A stretch of DNA of 15,727 bases from an uncultured Lachnospiraceae bacterium (GTDB lineage: Bacteria; Bacillota; Clostridia; Lachnospirales; Lachnospiraceae), in contig CAJUJM010000052.1 of NCBI GenBank assembly GCA_910586755.1, positions 1 through 15,727 on the forward strand, in the 5' to 3' direction. The position numbers were made by a program, and so were the translations under genes. The notes below the pieces were generated by a model. The model was given only the letters and a program-made list of their open reading frames with translations, was not told the DNA's origin and made no database searches. Below, one piece after another: positions 1-7,527 of this stretch. The first letter of the stretch is position 1, and every line of letters starts with the position of its first letter.

Positions 1-1086
1 ATTCTTTTGTCACCGCTTGGCGGTATCTTGGCGGACAGGGCAGACAGACGGAATATTATGGTGGCGTTAGACGCATTGACTGGCGTATCAGTTTTATGTA
101 CGGCATTATTCCTGTCAGAAAGCAATGCCATTGCCGTAATCAGTACGTTGCTTATTATACTTTCTATTTTGGGCGCGTTTGAAACGCCTACTGTTCAAGC
201 GTGTATTCCTACGATGTTGCAAGGCGACAATATTATGAAAGGAAATTCTATTGTAAATCAAGTGGCATCTTTATCCTATCTGATTGCCCCTATGTTGGGC
301 GGCATACTGTATTCCATGTTTGGACTGAAACCCGTAATATATGCAAGCGTTTTCTGCTTTTTTATTACTGCCCTGTTTGAATGTTTTATAAAATTGAGTT
401 ATCAGCGTATTCAAAATCAAGGCGGTGTGCTTCAGATTGTTAGACAGGATTTTTTATCAAGTATGCAGTATATTTCAAAAGAGCAGACCAGCATATCAAA
501 AATGTTGCTTTTAACGGCATTCTCAAGGTTTTTTGTGATGGGCATTACCATAGTCGGACTTCCCTTTCTTGTGCGGACTGTCCTCGGATTTAATGCAAAT
601 TATTATGGGGCTGCGGAAAGTGCGTTAGCAGTCGCTACAATTTGGGGGAGCATTGCCGCAGGAGTTTTGGCAGAGAAATTGAAAATACATAAACTGTCTG
701 TCCTGCTTGCAACTCTTGGCATTTTGATTATCCCTGCCGGCATTGTTTTCCTATTGCCAGTAAATAACATTGTAAAGTATGGCGTTACGGTTGTATCATT
801 TTGTGGTATGCAGGCGGTTATCAGTATATTTTCTATTTTTGCTGTTTCCCTCATACAGCAGAGGACACCAAATCATTTAATAGGAAAAGTTATGGCTTAT
901 ACATCAACGGTTACTTTGTGCGTCCAGCCCATAGGACAAATCGTGTACGGTTTTCTGTTTGACAAATTTTACAGTGCCATATATTTTGTCTTAATCCCGA
1001 CTGGCATCATAGTTTGTATTGTAGGGCTATCTGCAATGAAATTTTTTAGAAATATGGAAAAGGAACAGCAGAAGGTGGCTGCATGA
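1..1086 (+). CDS. MFS efflux transporter, 5' end cut by window edge
   Basis: This is a major facilitator superfamily drug/macrolide-type exporter (MFS_3, Mef-like), expected to act in the cytoplasmic membrane as a proton-driven antiporter. The frame is open from base 1, and the Leu codon at 7 is internal, so the true start lies upstream. The visible part begins inside the loop 2-3 signature (PLGGILADRADRR), so roughly the first 45-60 residues (TM1-TM2) are missing. About ten hydrophobic segments follow. The late LIQQRTPNHLIGKVMAY stretch matches the TM10-11 loop typical of MFS_3 members. The stop is TGA at 1084-1086. The gene is convergent with uppP and visibly more AT-rich than the minus-strand block, which suggests separate or acquired origin. 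The substrate cannot be told from sequence; the family call is solid. Confidence 0.9.
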   Translation: MLLSPLGGILADRADRRNIMVALDALTGVSVLCTALFLSESNAIAVISTLLIILSILGAFETPTVQACIPTMLQGDNIMKGNSIVNQVASLSYLIAPMLGGILYSMFGLKPVIYASVFCFFITALFECFIKLSYQRIQNQGGVLQIVRQDFLSSMQYISKEQTSISKMLLLTAFSRFFVMGITIVGLPFLVRTVLGFNANYYGAAESALAVATIWGSIAAGVLAEKLKIHKLSVLLATLGILIIPAGIVFLLPVNNIVKYGVTVVSFCGMQAVISIFSIFAVSLIQQRTPNHLIGKVMAYTSTVTLCVQPIGQIVYGFLFDKFYSAIYFVLIPTGIIVCIVGLSAMKFFRNMEKEQQKVAA

Positions 1087-1120
1087 AGCAGGAAAAGTGG
1101 CTGTTGTGTCCTGCAGGTGG

Positions 1121-1147
1121 AAATTCCGCCGCCTGCCCGGCGGCATA
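1121..1147. repeat. GC-rich palindromic repeat, short copy
   Basis: A GCCGCC arm (1128-1133), a 5-base loop and a GGCGGC arm (1139-1144) are preceded by AAATTCC and followed by ATAGG. The stem is identical to those at 7558-7574 and 15524-15539, and the flanking AAA-TCC and AT-rich 3' side are also shared. This copy lacks the TTTACTTT extension seen in the others. It lies between the convergent MFS and uppP genes and may act as a transcription stop for either side, though no long T-run follows it. Confidence 0.7.
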
Positions 1148-1181
1148 GGGTAAGGGATGCCCGGCGCCACATCCCCTACCC
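1148..1181 (-). terminator. Hairpin over the uppP stop codon
   Basis: The arms 1148-1159 (GGGTAAGGGATG) and 1170-1181 (CATCCCCTACCC) pair over 12 positions around a 10-base loop. The one mismatch is A-C in plus-strand RNA but a U-G wobble in minus-strand RNA, so the fold is best in the uppP transcript. The uppP TAG stop lies inside the first arm of that transcript. A second hairpin (the palindromic repeat) follows at once. Neither is followed by a real U-tract, so this is a likely transcript 3' end or stabiliser rather than a textbook intrinsic terminator. Confidence 0.5.
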
Positions 1182-2009
1182 GGCCAGAGCCGAAATTCCA
1201 AAGTAGGCAAACACTACCACTCCCAATACGATCCGGTAGTATCCAAAGAATTTAAAGTCATTTTTCCTCACATAAGTAATGAGGAATTTGATAGACAGGA
1301 CGGAAACAATAAAAGCGGTGATCATTCCTATCAAAAGGTAGGCAATCTCCGGTCCCGTAAACAGCCGGCCGAATTTTACAATCTTTAAAAGGCTGGCTCC
1401 AAACATAACCGGAATCCCCAGGAAAAAGGAAAATTCTGCGGCCGCCCCCCTGGAACAGCCCAAAATCATGGCTCCCAATATGGTAGATCCGGATCGGGAG
1501 GTTCCCGGAATCAGAGATAAAAGCTGGAAAAGGCCGATAAACAACGCAGTCTGGAAAGTGATCTGACTGGTCTTTTGAATGGGAAATCTGGTATTGGCAT
1601 TGTGATTTTCCAACACGATGAAAAGTACGCCGTATAAAATCAGCATAGCGGCAACCACATAAGATTTCATCAGGTAAGCTTCCAAAATATCATCAAAGGG
1701 GATCCCTACAATAGCCGCCGGGAGGCAGGCAATGATAATCTTGATCCACAGGATCACGGTCTCCCGCTTCTGGGACTGTTTTTTCCGGGGAGAAAAGGGA
1801 TTGAGCCTATGGAAGTACAGCACAACCACTGCCAAAATAGCTCCCAGCTGAACCACCACCATAAAAACATTTTTGAAATCTTCGCTTAAGTGAAGGGGAA
1901 TGATTTCCTCTACCAGGATCATGTGGCCGGTGCTGCTGATGGGCAGCCACTCGGTAAAGCCCTCTACAATCCCCAGAACCAATACTTTTAATACTTCAAA
2001 AATTTCCAT
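1176..2009 (-). CDS. uppP: Undecaprenyl-diphosphatase UppP (BacA)
   Basis: This integral membrane phosphatase converts undecaprenyl pyrophosphate to undecaprenyl phosphate, recycling the lipid carrier for peptidoglycan and other surface polymers. Overexpression in this family gives bacitracin resistance. The 277-aa length is usual. The two family signatures are present: the glutamate-rich motif GIVEGFTEWLPISSTGH near residues 13-29 (Glu16, Glu20) and PGTSRSGST near 168-176 (Arg172). Several strongly hydrophobic helices follow. The start ATG at 2007-2009 has an AGGAGAA site a few bases upstream, and that site overlaps the TAG stop of ung, so translation is probably coupled. It is the last gene of the minus-strand run, and its stop codon is in a hairpin. 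Its link to the his and ung genes is probably shared transcription rather than function. Confidence 0.96.
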   Translation of the reverse strand: MEIFEVLKVLVLGIVEGFTEWLPISSTGHMILVEEIIPLHLSEDFKNVFMVVVQLGAILAVVVLYFHRLNPFSPRKKQSQKRETVILWIKIIIACLPAAIVGIPFDDILEAYLMKSYVVAAMLILYGVLFIVLENHNANTRFPIQKTSQITFQTALFIGLFQLLSLIPGTSRSGSTILGAMILGCSRGAAAEFSFFLGIPVMFGASLLKIVKFGRLFTGPEIAYLLIGMITAFIVSVLSIKFLITYVRKNDFKFFGYYRIVLGVVVFAYFGISALAG

Positions 2010-2018
2010 ACGCTTCTC

Positions 2019-2699
2019 CTATCCTCTTACATTCTCAATCTGCCAGTCAATGGGATCCATTCCATGCTTTATCAAATAATCATTGGTTTTGCTGAAAGGA
2101 CGGCTCCCGAAAAATCCTCTGGATGCTGAATAGGGGCTGGGGTGAGGCGCTTCCAGGATCAAATGAGCGGGATTGTTCAGCATTGCCTTTTTCATCTGGG
2201 CCGGACGTCCCCACAGAATAAACACCATAGGGCGCTGCTCTTGATTGAGAATTCGGATGGCCGCATCCGTAAATTCCTCCCATCCGATCCCCCGGTGGGA
2301 ATTTGCCGCATGAGCCCGGACAGTAAGAACCGTATTTAAAAGCATTACCCCCTGATCCGCCCATTTTTTTAAATATCCGTTATCCGGAATGTAGCATCCC
2401 AGATCGTCGTGAAGCTCCTGATAAATATTGACCAGAGACGGCGGGATCTCCACATCCGGCTTTACGGAAAAGCACAGACCATGAGCCTGACCGTAATTGT
2501 GGTAAGGATCCTGACCCAGGATTACCACCTTTACCTTAGACAATGGCGTAAAAGCAAAGGCGTTAAATATATCGTCCGCTTCCGGGAAAATACGCCGGGT
2601 TTCATATTCATGTTTTACAGTCGCATACAGTTTGCGGTAATACTCCTTTTTAAACTCTCCGCTTAATGGTTCCAGCCAATCGTTGTCAATTGCCGCCAT
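2019..2699 (-). CDS. ung: Uracil-DNA glycosylase, family 1
   Basis: The enzyme removes uracil from DNA, starting base excision repair. The sequence shows the water-activating motif GQDPYH (residues 62-67, catalytic Asp64) and the C-terminal HPSPYSASRGFFGSRPFSK loop (His186). HPSPYS carries Tyr where HPSPLS is commoner. I chose the ATG at 2697-2699 (MAAIDNDW), giving 226 aa, the normal length. The frame can be extended 14 codons to 2741, but the AAGGAGG at 2710-2716 lies inside that extension with a 10-base spacer, exactly placed for 2699. The TAG stop at 2019-2021 forms part of the ribosome binding site of uppP. About 105 bases separate it from hisF; a weak promoter of its own in that gap is possible. 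Confidence 0.97.
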   Translation of the reverse strand: MAAIDNDWLEPLSGEFKKEYYRKLYATVKHEYETRRIFPEADDIFNAFAFTPLSKVKVVILGQDPYHNYGQAHGLCFSVKPDVEIPPSLVNIYQELHDDLGCYIPDNGYLKKWADQGVMLLNTVLTVRAHAANSHRGIGWEEFTDAAIRILNQEQRPMVFILWGRPAQMKKAMLNNPAHLILEAPHPSPYSASRGFFGSRPFSKTNDYLIKHGMDPIDWQIENVRG

Positions 2700-2745
2700 C
2701 TTTTGTGTGCCTCCTTGTGTCTTATTGAAAATGTCTGTCATGTCA

Positions 2746-2804
2746 ATTCCGGCCGTTTACAGGCCTTGTCGGAATTTGTGCAATGCACTGGTGTAAACTG
2801 CACA
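2746..2804. other. Two inverted repeats in the hisF-ung gap
   Basis: The 105-base gap is the widest inside this operon. It holds ATTCCG...CGGAAT (2746-2751 and 2770-2775), with GGCC blocks that can pair inside it, and TGTGCA...TGCACA (2777-2782 and 2799-2804), which ends directly at the hisF stop. Neither is followed by T-rich sequence. They could be RNA processing or attenuation hairpins between hisF and ung, or operator-like DNA. A weak promoter (TTGCAC, 16 bases, TGTAAA on the minus strand) overlaps them. The function is unproven. Confidence 0.4.
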
Positions 2805-3566
2805 CTAGAGCCGCACCGCCACCCCTCTTTCTGCCAGATAGCGCTTTAAGTCCATGATCTCCAGCTCTTTATAGTGAAACAGTGACGCCGCCAGGGCAGC
2901 GTCAGCCCCGCCTTCTGTCAGGGTCTCATAAAAATGCTCTTTGGTCCCTGCGCCGCCGGATGCAATTACGGGAATGGAGACGTTATCCGCCACCAGTCTC
3001 GTCAGCTGGTTGTCATAGCCGGATTTGGTTCCGTCACAGTCCATGCTGGTAAGAAGAATCTCCCCGGCTCCCAGCTTATCTGCCTTCATAGCCCACTCTA
3101 CGGCATCAATTCCCATATCAATGCGTCCGCCGTGCTTATAAATGTTAAAGCCCGAACCGTCCGCCCTGCGCTTGGCGTCAATGGCCACCACCACACACTG
3201 GCTGCCGAACTTGTCGGCCGCCTCTGAGATCAGCTCCGGCCGGTCAATGGCGGAGGAATTGATGGAAATCTTGTCTGCCCCTTCCCGAAGAAGCAGTTTA
3301 AAGTCCTCTACTGTGCGGATACCGCCGCCTACGGTAAAGGGGATAAATACGGTTTCCGCCACCTGGCGTACCATAGATACCACCGTTTTTCTGGCATCTG
3401 AGGAAGCCGTAATATCCAAAAATACCAGTTCGTCCGCTCCCGCCTTGTCATATGCTCTGGCAATTTCCACCGGATCCCCGGCATCCTGTAAATTCACAAA
3501 ATTAACTCCCTTTACCACCCGGCCGTTATTCACGTCCAGACAGGGTATGATTCGTTTGGTAAACAT
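2805..3566 (-). CDS. hisF: Imidazole glycerol phosphate synthase, cyclase subunit
   Basis: HisF is the (beta/alpha)8-barrel subunit that joins ammonia from HisH to PRFAR, giving imidazole glycerol phosphate and AICAR in histidine synthesis. The product is 253 aa, the normal length. It opens with MFTKRIIPCLDVNNGRVVKG, in which Asp11 is the first catalytic acid; the second is in VVAIDAK near residue 130. GGGI and SGGAG phosphate-binding loops are visible. An in-frame upstream ATG (3587) would add seven Arg-rich residues. I prefer 3564-3566 because AGGAGG at 3573-3578 is six bases away and because family members start at MFTKRI or similar. The TAG stop of hisH is part of this AGGAGG, so the two subunits should be made in coupled, near-equal amounts. 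No other his genes are in the window. Confidence 0.97.
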   Translation of the reverse strand: MFTKRIIPCLDVNNGRVVKGVNFVNLQDAGDPVEIARAYDKAGADELVFLDITASSDARKTVVSMVRQVAETVFIPFTVGGGIRTVEDFKLLLREGADKISINSSAIDRPELISEAADKFGSQCVVVAIDAKRRADGSGFNIYKHGGRIDMGIDAVEWAMKADKLGAGEILLTSMDCDGTKSGYDNQLTRLVADNVSIPVIASGGAGTKEHFYETLTEGGADAALAASLFHYKELEIMDLKRYLAERGVAVRL

Positions 3567-3576
3567 CCGGCGCCTC

Positions 3577-4182
3577 CTACAGTTCAATAAAATTCTTTAA
3601 AATCTGAAGCCCCACACTGCCGCTTTTTTCCGGATGAAACTGGCAGGCAAATACATTTTCCCGCTCCACGGATGCATGGATATGGGTGCTGTACTCCGCA
3701 GAAGCCGCCACTATGGATTCTTCTTTTGCTTTACAATAATATGAATGGACAAAATAAACATATGCCCCATTTTCAATTCCTTTAAACAGCCTGGCTCCAG
3801 GCGTGATAGAAAGGGAGTTCCACCCCATATGGGGAATTTTAAGCCCCGGGCAGTCCGGTATCCGCAATATTTCCCCCGGAAGGATAGAAAGCCCTTTCAC
3901 TCTCGGACACTCATCACTTTTCTCAAACAAAAGCTGAAGGCCCAGGCATATGCCGAGAAACGGCTTTTTACTGTCTGCTATCTGACGGATCACCTCTGCC
4001 AGTCCGTATTGGCAAAGCTTTCCCATGGCATCCCCAAAGGATCCTACCCCTGGCAGAATCACCTTGTCCGCCTGAAACAAGGTCTCTCTGTCCCTGGTAA
4101 TTACTGGCTTTTCTCCCAGCGTCTCAAGAGCTTTGGAAACACTTCTTAAATTCCCGGCGTCATAATCAATTATCGCTATCAT
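3577..4182 (-). CDS. hisH: Imidazole glycerol phosphate synthase, glutaminase subunit
   Basis: HisH is the class I glutamine amidotransferase subunit that releases ammonia from glutamine and channels it into HisF. The length of 201 aa is typical. The catalytic triad is visible: Cys79 in FLGICLGLQLL, and His183 and Glu185 in FACQFHPEKS. The PGVGSFGDAM oxyanion-region loop (44-53) and the PHMGWN and YFVHSYY motifs are also present. The start ATG overlaps the end of the sirtuin-like gene by four bases (ATGA), and the stop merges with the hisF ribosome binding site. This shows hisH is translated as part of a longer chain that begins well upstream of the histidine genes. Confidence 0.97.
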   Translation of the reverse strand: MIAIIDYDAGNLRSVSKALETLGEKPVITRDRETLFQADKVILPGVGSFGDAMGKLCQYGLAEVIRQIADSKKPFLGICLGLQLLFEKSDECPRVKGLSILPGEILRIPDCPGLKIPHMGWNSLSITPGARLFKGIENGAYVYFVHSYYCKAKEESIVAASAEYSTHIHASVERENVFACQFHPEKSGSVGLQILKNFIEL

Positions 4183-4859
4183 AGCTGCTCCTTCCCCATA
4201 GGTCTCACCAGGCTGCGGATCCAGTCCACAGAATCGGCCCGAATCCCCTTCGCCCTTTCCTTTAATTCTTCACTGATCTGAGGAAATTCATGATGAACCC
4301 GGTAAAGCCATGCTTTTTGGTTAAAAAATACGGTTTTTTCAAAAGGCCAACGGATTACGGTAGGCGTGAGAAAGCCCTCCCCCAGCTCCAGCACGGTCAG
4401 AGAGTGATTCAAAGTTCCTGCCAGCCACTCTGTATAGGCTTTCCACCTTAAAAGGTAACCTTCCTCAATATAATTCTCACAGGAAGATATGTTGGGAACC
4501 AGCGCTGCCCCACAGTAAGGGCATCTCCCGTCCTTTATCTCCCCATCTTCCCAAATATCCCTGGTACAGGCATTTTCACACTGCTTCCAGGTTACATTCC
4601 CGCAAGGGGCTACAATTCGCTGAGAATCAAAGGGCTGCTTTAATATCTCTCCGTCGGTAACCGTGGTAACCATAAAGTAGTCCTTATCTTTTATTAATTC
4701 ATATAACGAAAGATACCCCTGAGCCACTTCAGGCCGCGGCGTAATCCGTTCCGGCTGTTTCGGATCCGGGTTCTGCCTCCACTCCCCGCCAATGCCGATT
4801 AAGACCTTCTGGCTGTTAAAAATCCTCTGCCGGATCTGTTCCAATTCTTCTGTTTTCAT
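4179..4859 (-). CDS. Degenerate sirtuin (SIR2)-like protein
   Basis: The 226-aa product resembles an NAD-dependent sirtuin in outline. A hydrophobic strand and glycine turn (VLIGIGGEW, 19-27) stand where GAGxS is expected. YFMVTTVTDG (61-70) stands where TQNxDxL is expected. A zinc-like cysteine set follows (Cys94, Cys98, Cys113, Cys116 in CPYCGA). A late LELGEGFLTP segment and FFNQ (178-181) match the Rossmann part. Key residues differ. Cys86 (APCGN) occupies the place of the catalytic His of the HG motif, the TQN Asn is absent, and the GAGxSxxSGIPDFR loop is not conserved. NAD binding may be retained, but ordinary deacylase chemistry is doubtful. The start at 4859 has a CGGAGA site. The stop overlaps hisH by four bases, so it is firmly operonic with hisHF. 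The fold call is by motif inspection; an unrelated zinc protein is possible. Confidence 0.65.
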   Translation of the reverse strand: MKTEELEQIRQRIFNSQKVLIGIGGEWRQNPDPKQPERITPRPEVAQGYLSLYELIKDKDYFMVTTVTDGEILKQPFDSQRIVAPCGNVTWKQCENACTRDIWEDGEIKDGRCPYCGAALVPNISSCENYIEEGYLLRWKAYTEWLAGTLNHSLTVLELGEGFLTPTVIRWPFEKTVFFNQKAWLYRVHHEFPQISEELKERAKGIRADSVDWIRSLVRPMGKEQL

Positions 4860-4873
4860 TTCAGGTCTCCGTT

Positions 4874-5458
4874 CTACACATCAATATCAATGATATAGGC
4901 CTCATACCCATTGATCACAATGGTCTCCTTATACTGCTGCAGCCGCTTGGCCCTGCCTCCATAATTTAAATGCATATGTCCGTGAATAAAATATTTAGGC
5001 TGATACTTGTCCATCAAATCAAAAAAGCACTGAAAGCCCGTATGGCACAGATCATCCCCATCCCCAAGCTTATAGGCCGGAGCATGGGTAAGGAGAATGT
5101 CAAAACCTTTATTTTTCTTCAGCTGCCACCACAGCAGCGCAATCCTCCTTCGCATCTGGGGCTCACTGTACTGGTGAGGGCCCGGACGGTAGCGCATAGA
5201 ACCTCCCAGCCCCAATATCCGCAGCCCCCTGTACAGATAAATCTGATCCTCAATACAGGTACATCCTTCCGGTTCTTCTGTATCGTGATTGCCGTATACA
5301 TACAAGAGGGGCACATTGGCAAAGGTGACCAAAAAGGATAAATACCGGTGGGAAACATCCCCGCAGGAAAGGATCAGATCAATCCCTTTTAACTTGCTTT
5401 CATCATAATAATCCCACAGGGATTTGGATTCCACATCGGAAACAACTAATATCCTCAT
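4874..5458 (-). CDS. Calcineurin-like metallophosphoesterase
   Basis: This 194-aa cytoplasmic protein belongs to the calcineurin-like phosphoesterase fold, whose members cleave phosphomono- or diesters with two metal ions. Motifs appear in order: SDVES (7-11), CGDVSH (32-37, Asp34), YGNHD (55-59), THAPAY (124-129) and IHGHMH (158-163). The first motif reads Asp-Val-Glu instead of the usual Asp-x-His, so one metal ligand is changed from His to Glu. The length and lack of signal or membrane segments suit a small soluble YfcE- or UPF-like enzyme. The start ATG at 5456-5458 has a GGGGAAAAG site. It sits 21 bases after the BMP/ParB-like gene and 14 before the sirtuin-like gene, so it is co-transcribed. 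The substrate is unknown. Confidence 0.88.
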   Translation of the reverse strand: MRILVVSDVESKSLWDYYDESKLKGIDLILSCGDVSHRYLSFLVTFANVPLLYVYGNHDTEEPEGCTCIEDQIYLYRGLRILGLGGSMRYRPGPHQYSEPQMRRRIALLWWQLKKNKGFDILLTHAPAYKLGDGDDLCHTGFQCFFDLMDKYQPKYFIHGHMHLNYGGRAKRLQQYKETIVINGYEAYIIDIDV

Positions 5459-5479
5459 TTTCTTTTCCCCGCTGCCGAC

Positions 5480-7444
5480 TTATTCTTCTGTCCGGCCTGC
5501 GCCCTCCCCATCTTTACTTTTTCCGTGAATCTGAACAATAGCCCTGGCTTCTTCTGTCAGTTCCTCCGGCTCCGGAATCCGTCCGATTACGTTATCCACC
5601 AGCCAATCCATAGTTACAATTTCCGTAGGGGTAAGAATTTCCCCTTCCGGGCACATAACAGTTCCGTCCTGAGCAGTGAGAATTCCCTCAAAGGGATAAA
5701 ATTCGTTTCTGCAGATTGCCTTTTTTAAAAGGGCAATCAAATGCTTGGTTCCCTCCGGCGTCCTTTTACTGTAGGCTACGTCAATGACATCCGCAGACAT
5801 TCCCCAGTAATAATTCAGGGCCTGCTCCCTCTTTGCCAGGCCTCCCGTCCAGCCTCCTTTTAAGATCTGATGGATAATCTTTTCATAATATCTCCCCCAG
5901 TTCCAGATGGGAGTAGCCAGGTTTTCCACCTGATCCCCGTTTTTCCGGTAAAGACCAAACTGCCGGTTTTCCTCCACCGGAGTAATGTTATCTTTGCCGG
6001 ACACAAAGGCAATTCCTTTGTGAGAAAGCGCCGCCATAGGATCGTAGTCCTTTATGGTAGACCATTCCAGATGAATTTTAGCTCTGGGGTTAATCATTTT
6101 AGCTCCCAGGGCAAAGGCATTAATATTGGCCATCATCCCATATACAGGATAATCTGCCAGGTAACCCAAATCGTCCTCCTCCGATTTGGTGGCCGCAATG
6201 GCGCCGATAAGGAACTTGGCCTCATACATTCTTCCGTAATAGGTGCGGATGGCTTTGTGGGAGGTGTTAACCGAGCAGTTTAGAATCTTTACATCCGGAT
6301 ACAGCACCGCCGCCTTTAAACTGGCCGTGATCATCTGAGGCGTGGTGGTAAAAATCACCGTATTTCCAGCAGAAATCGCCAGCTCGATGGCCTTCATGGC
6401 CTCCGCATTGGTATTTACATTGTCAATGTGGGTGGTAATTACCCGGGAACCAAACACCTGTTCTACATGGAGCCGCCCCAGCTCATGGCTGTAGGTCCAG
6501 TTGGAGGTCTCCGGAGTTTTTGCATTAATAAAGGCGATCTTTAGTTTGGCAGGGGCTGAGGAAGGAATCAGCAGATCGAGAAGCTTAGAAGTCCCCTTCT
6601 CCTTGTCTGCCTCCGGCTCTTCTACCAGAGTCACCGTCTTATCCCGGCATGACAGCTCGATTTCCTGCCAGAACCGTCCGATCTCCTCGCGGAGAGCCAT
6701 ATCCGACGCCCGCTCCAAATGATGCATGCCAAAGGTTTCCAAATAGAGGAGCAGGGCGTCCCCGGCTGTAATAGGAAGGCGCTTGCCTCCCTTATCGTTA
6801 AAAATCACTTTAAACCGGTTGTAAGCGCTTTTCATCCTGACCTTTTCCTCCTGGCTCCAGGGGGTGTCGGTCTGGATTCCCGTCAGCTGAAGGAGCCGGC
6901 AAAAACTTCCTTCCTTGGTGAACCATATTTCATGGATGCCGGCAATTTTATAAAAATCCAGGAACTCATAGTAAAGCTTATTTTCCAGAGAAAGGTTCCG
7001 TCTGGGAACCAATCTGGTTACATAGCCGGGAATGCTGGCGGCTCCTACGTATTTCAGTACGCTAACCCGCTTATTTCCCTCCTGGACATAGAACTTATTC
7101 ATAAACTCATAGGCCTTAATGGGCTCTCTGATGCCCTCGTCCAGCTGGGACTGATATAAATTAATCCATTTGCTTCCAAATTCGGAATTACATGGAAACA
7201 GCGGCAGAAATCCGTTGGAAAAGGCATTTTGCCTTCCTGCCGTTTTGGTTCCCACCACCAGGTCCAAAGGGATCTCCACAATCCCCAGGGAAGATTCCGA
7301 TACAATATCTACATAAGGCAGCATATCATCCAGCGCTGGCAGATAAGGATAAGTTCCTGCCGATACGCAGGCTCTGTATTGTTTCTGAGCGCTCTTTCTC
7401 GCTTTTTCATATTCTTGTAATGGAGTCAGTAATTCATCAGCCAT
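5480..7444 (-). CDS. Cytoplasmic BMP/PnrA-type domain protein with ParB-like N-terminal region
   Basis: The protein is 654 aa, far longer than the roughly 350-aa secreted BMP lipoproteins. Residues about 300-595 resemble the basic membrane protein/PnrA/Med family, which binds purine nucleosides. Matching stretches are KIAFINAKTPETSNWTYSHE (302-321), a long central region with VIFTTTPQMI, and GRMYEAKFLIGAIAA. There is no signal peptide or lipobox at the N terminus, so it should be cytoplasmic. Residues about 50-150 resemble a ParB-like domain: an IPLDLV strand, Arg71, then YVQEGNKRVSVLKYVGA (119-135), which mirrors the ParB GERRxRAAxxAG element. A linker rich in charged residues (about 265-295) joins the two. 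The start at 7444 has GGGAGG seven bases away. It is the first gene of the seven-gene run and has its own promoter. I infer a nucleoside-sensing role, perhaps regulatory; no transporter genes adjoin it. Confidence 0.75.
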   Translation of the reverse strand: MADELLTPLQEYEKARKSAQKQYRACVSAGTYPYLPALDDMLPYVDIVSESSLGIVEIPLDLVVGTKTAGRQNAFSNGFLPLFPCNSEFGSKWINLYQSQLDEGIREPIKAYEFMNKFYVQEGNKRVSVLKYVGAASIPGYVTRLVPRRNLSLENKLYYEFLDFYKIAGIHEIWFTKEGSFCRLLQLTGIQTDTPWSQEEKVRMKSAYNRFKVIFNDKGGKRLPITAGDALLLYLETFGMHHLERASDMALREEIGRFWQEIELSCRDKTVTLVEEPEADKEKGTSKLLDLLIPSSAPAKLKIAFINAKTPETSNWTYSHELGRLHVEQVFGSRVITTHIDNVNTNAEAMKAIELAISAGNTVIFTTTPQMITASLKAAVLYPDVKILNCSVNTSHKAIRTYYGRMYEAKFLIGAIAATKSEEDDLGYLADYPVYGMMANINAFALGAKMINPRAKIHLEWSTIKDYDPMAALSHKGIAFVSGKDNITPVEENRQFGLYRKNGDQVENLATPIWNWGRYYEKIIHQILKGGWTGGLAKREQALNYYWGMSADVIDVAYSKRTPEGTKHLIALLKKAICRNEFYPFEGILTAQDGTVMCPEGEILTPTEIVTMDWLVDNVIGRIPEPEELTEEARAIVQIHGKSKDGEGAGRTEE

Positions 7445-7481
7445 GGATGTACCTCCCGTTATATTTTAGTCAGCTCAAATT

Positions 7482-7527
7482 CAGGGGCAGAAATTCGCTA
7501 CCATCATTATAGCTGTTCCTGCCCCTG
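7482..7527. promoter_or_regulatory. Inverted repeat bracketing the -10 box, candidate operator
   Basis: CAGGGGCAG (7482-7490) and CTGCCCCTG (7519-7527) are perfect 9-bp inverted copies with 28 bases between them. One arm lies in the -35/-10 spacer and the other just inside the predicted transcript, so only one arm would be in RNA. This argues for a DNA operator rather than an RNA hairpin. A dimeric regulator bound here would cover the -10 region. Confidence 0.55.

Noticed and set aside
2019..2741. Longer uracil-DNA glycosylase starting at 2741
   Set aside because: The strong AAGGAGG lies inside the extension and is correctly spaced for the ATG at 2699, which gives the normal family length.
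3142..3600. Plus-strand frame of about 150 codons opposite hisF
   Set aside because: It is antisense to a clear hisF, has no ribosome site and shows low-complexity Ser/Thr/Pro composition typical of a shadow frame.
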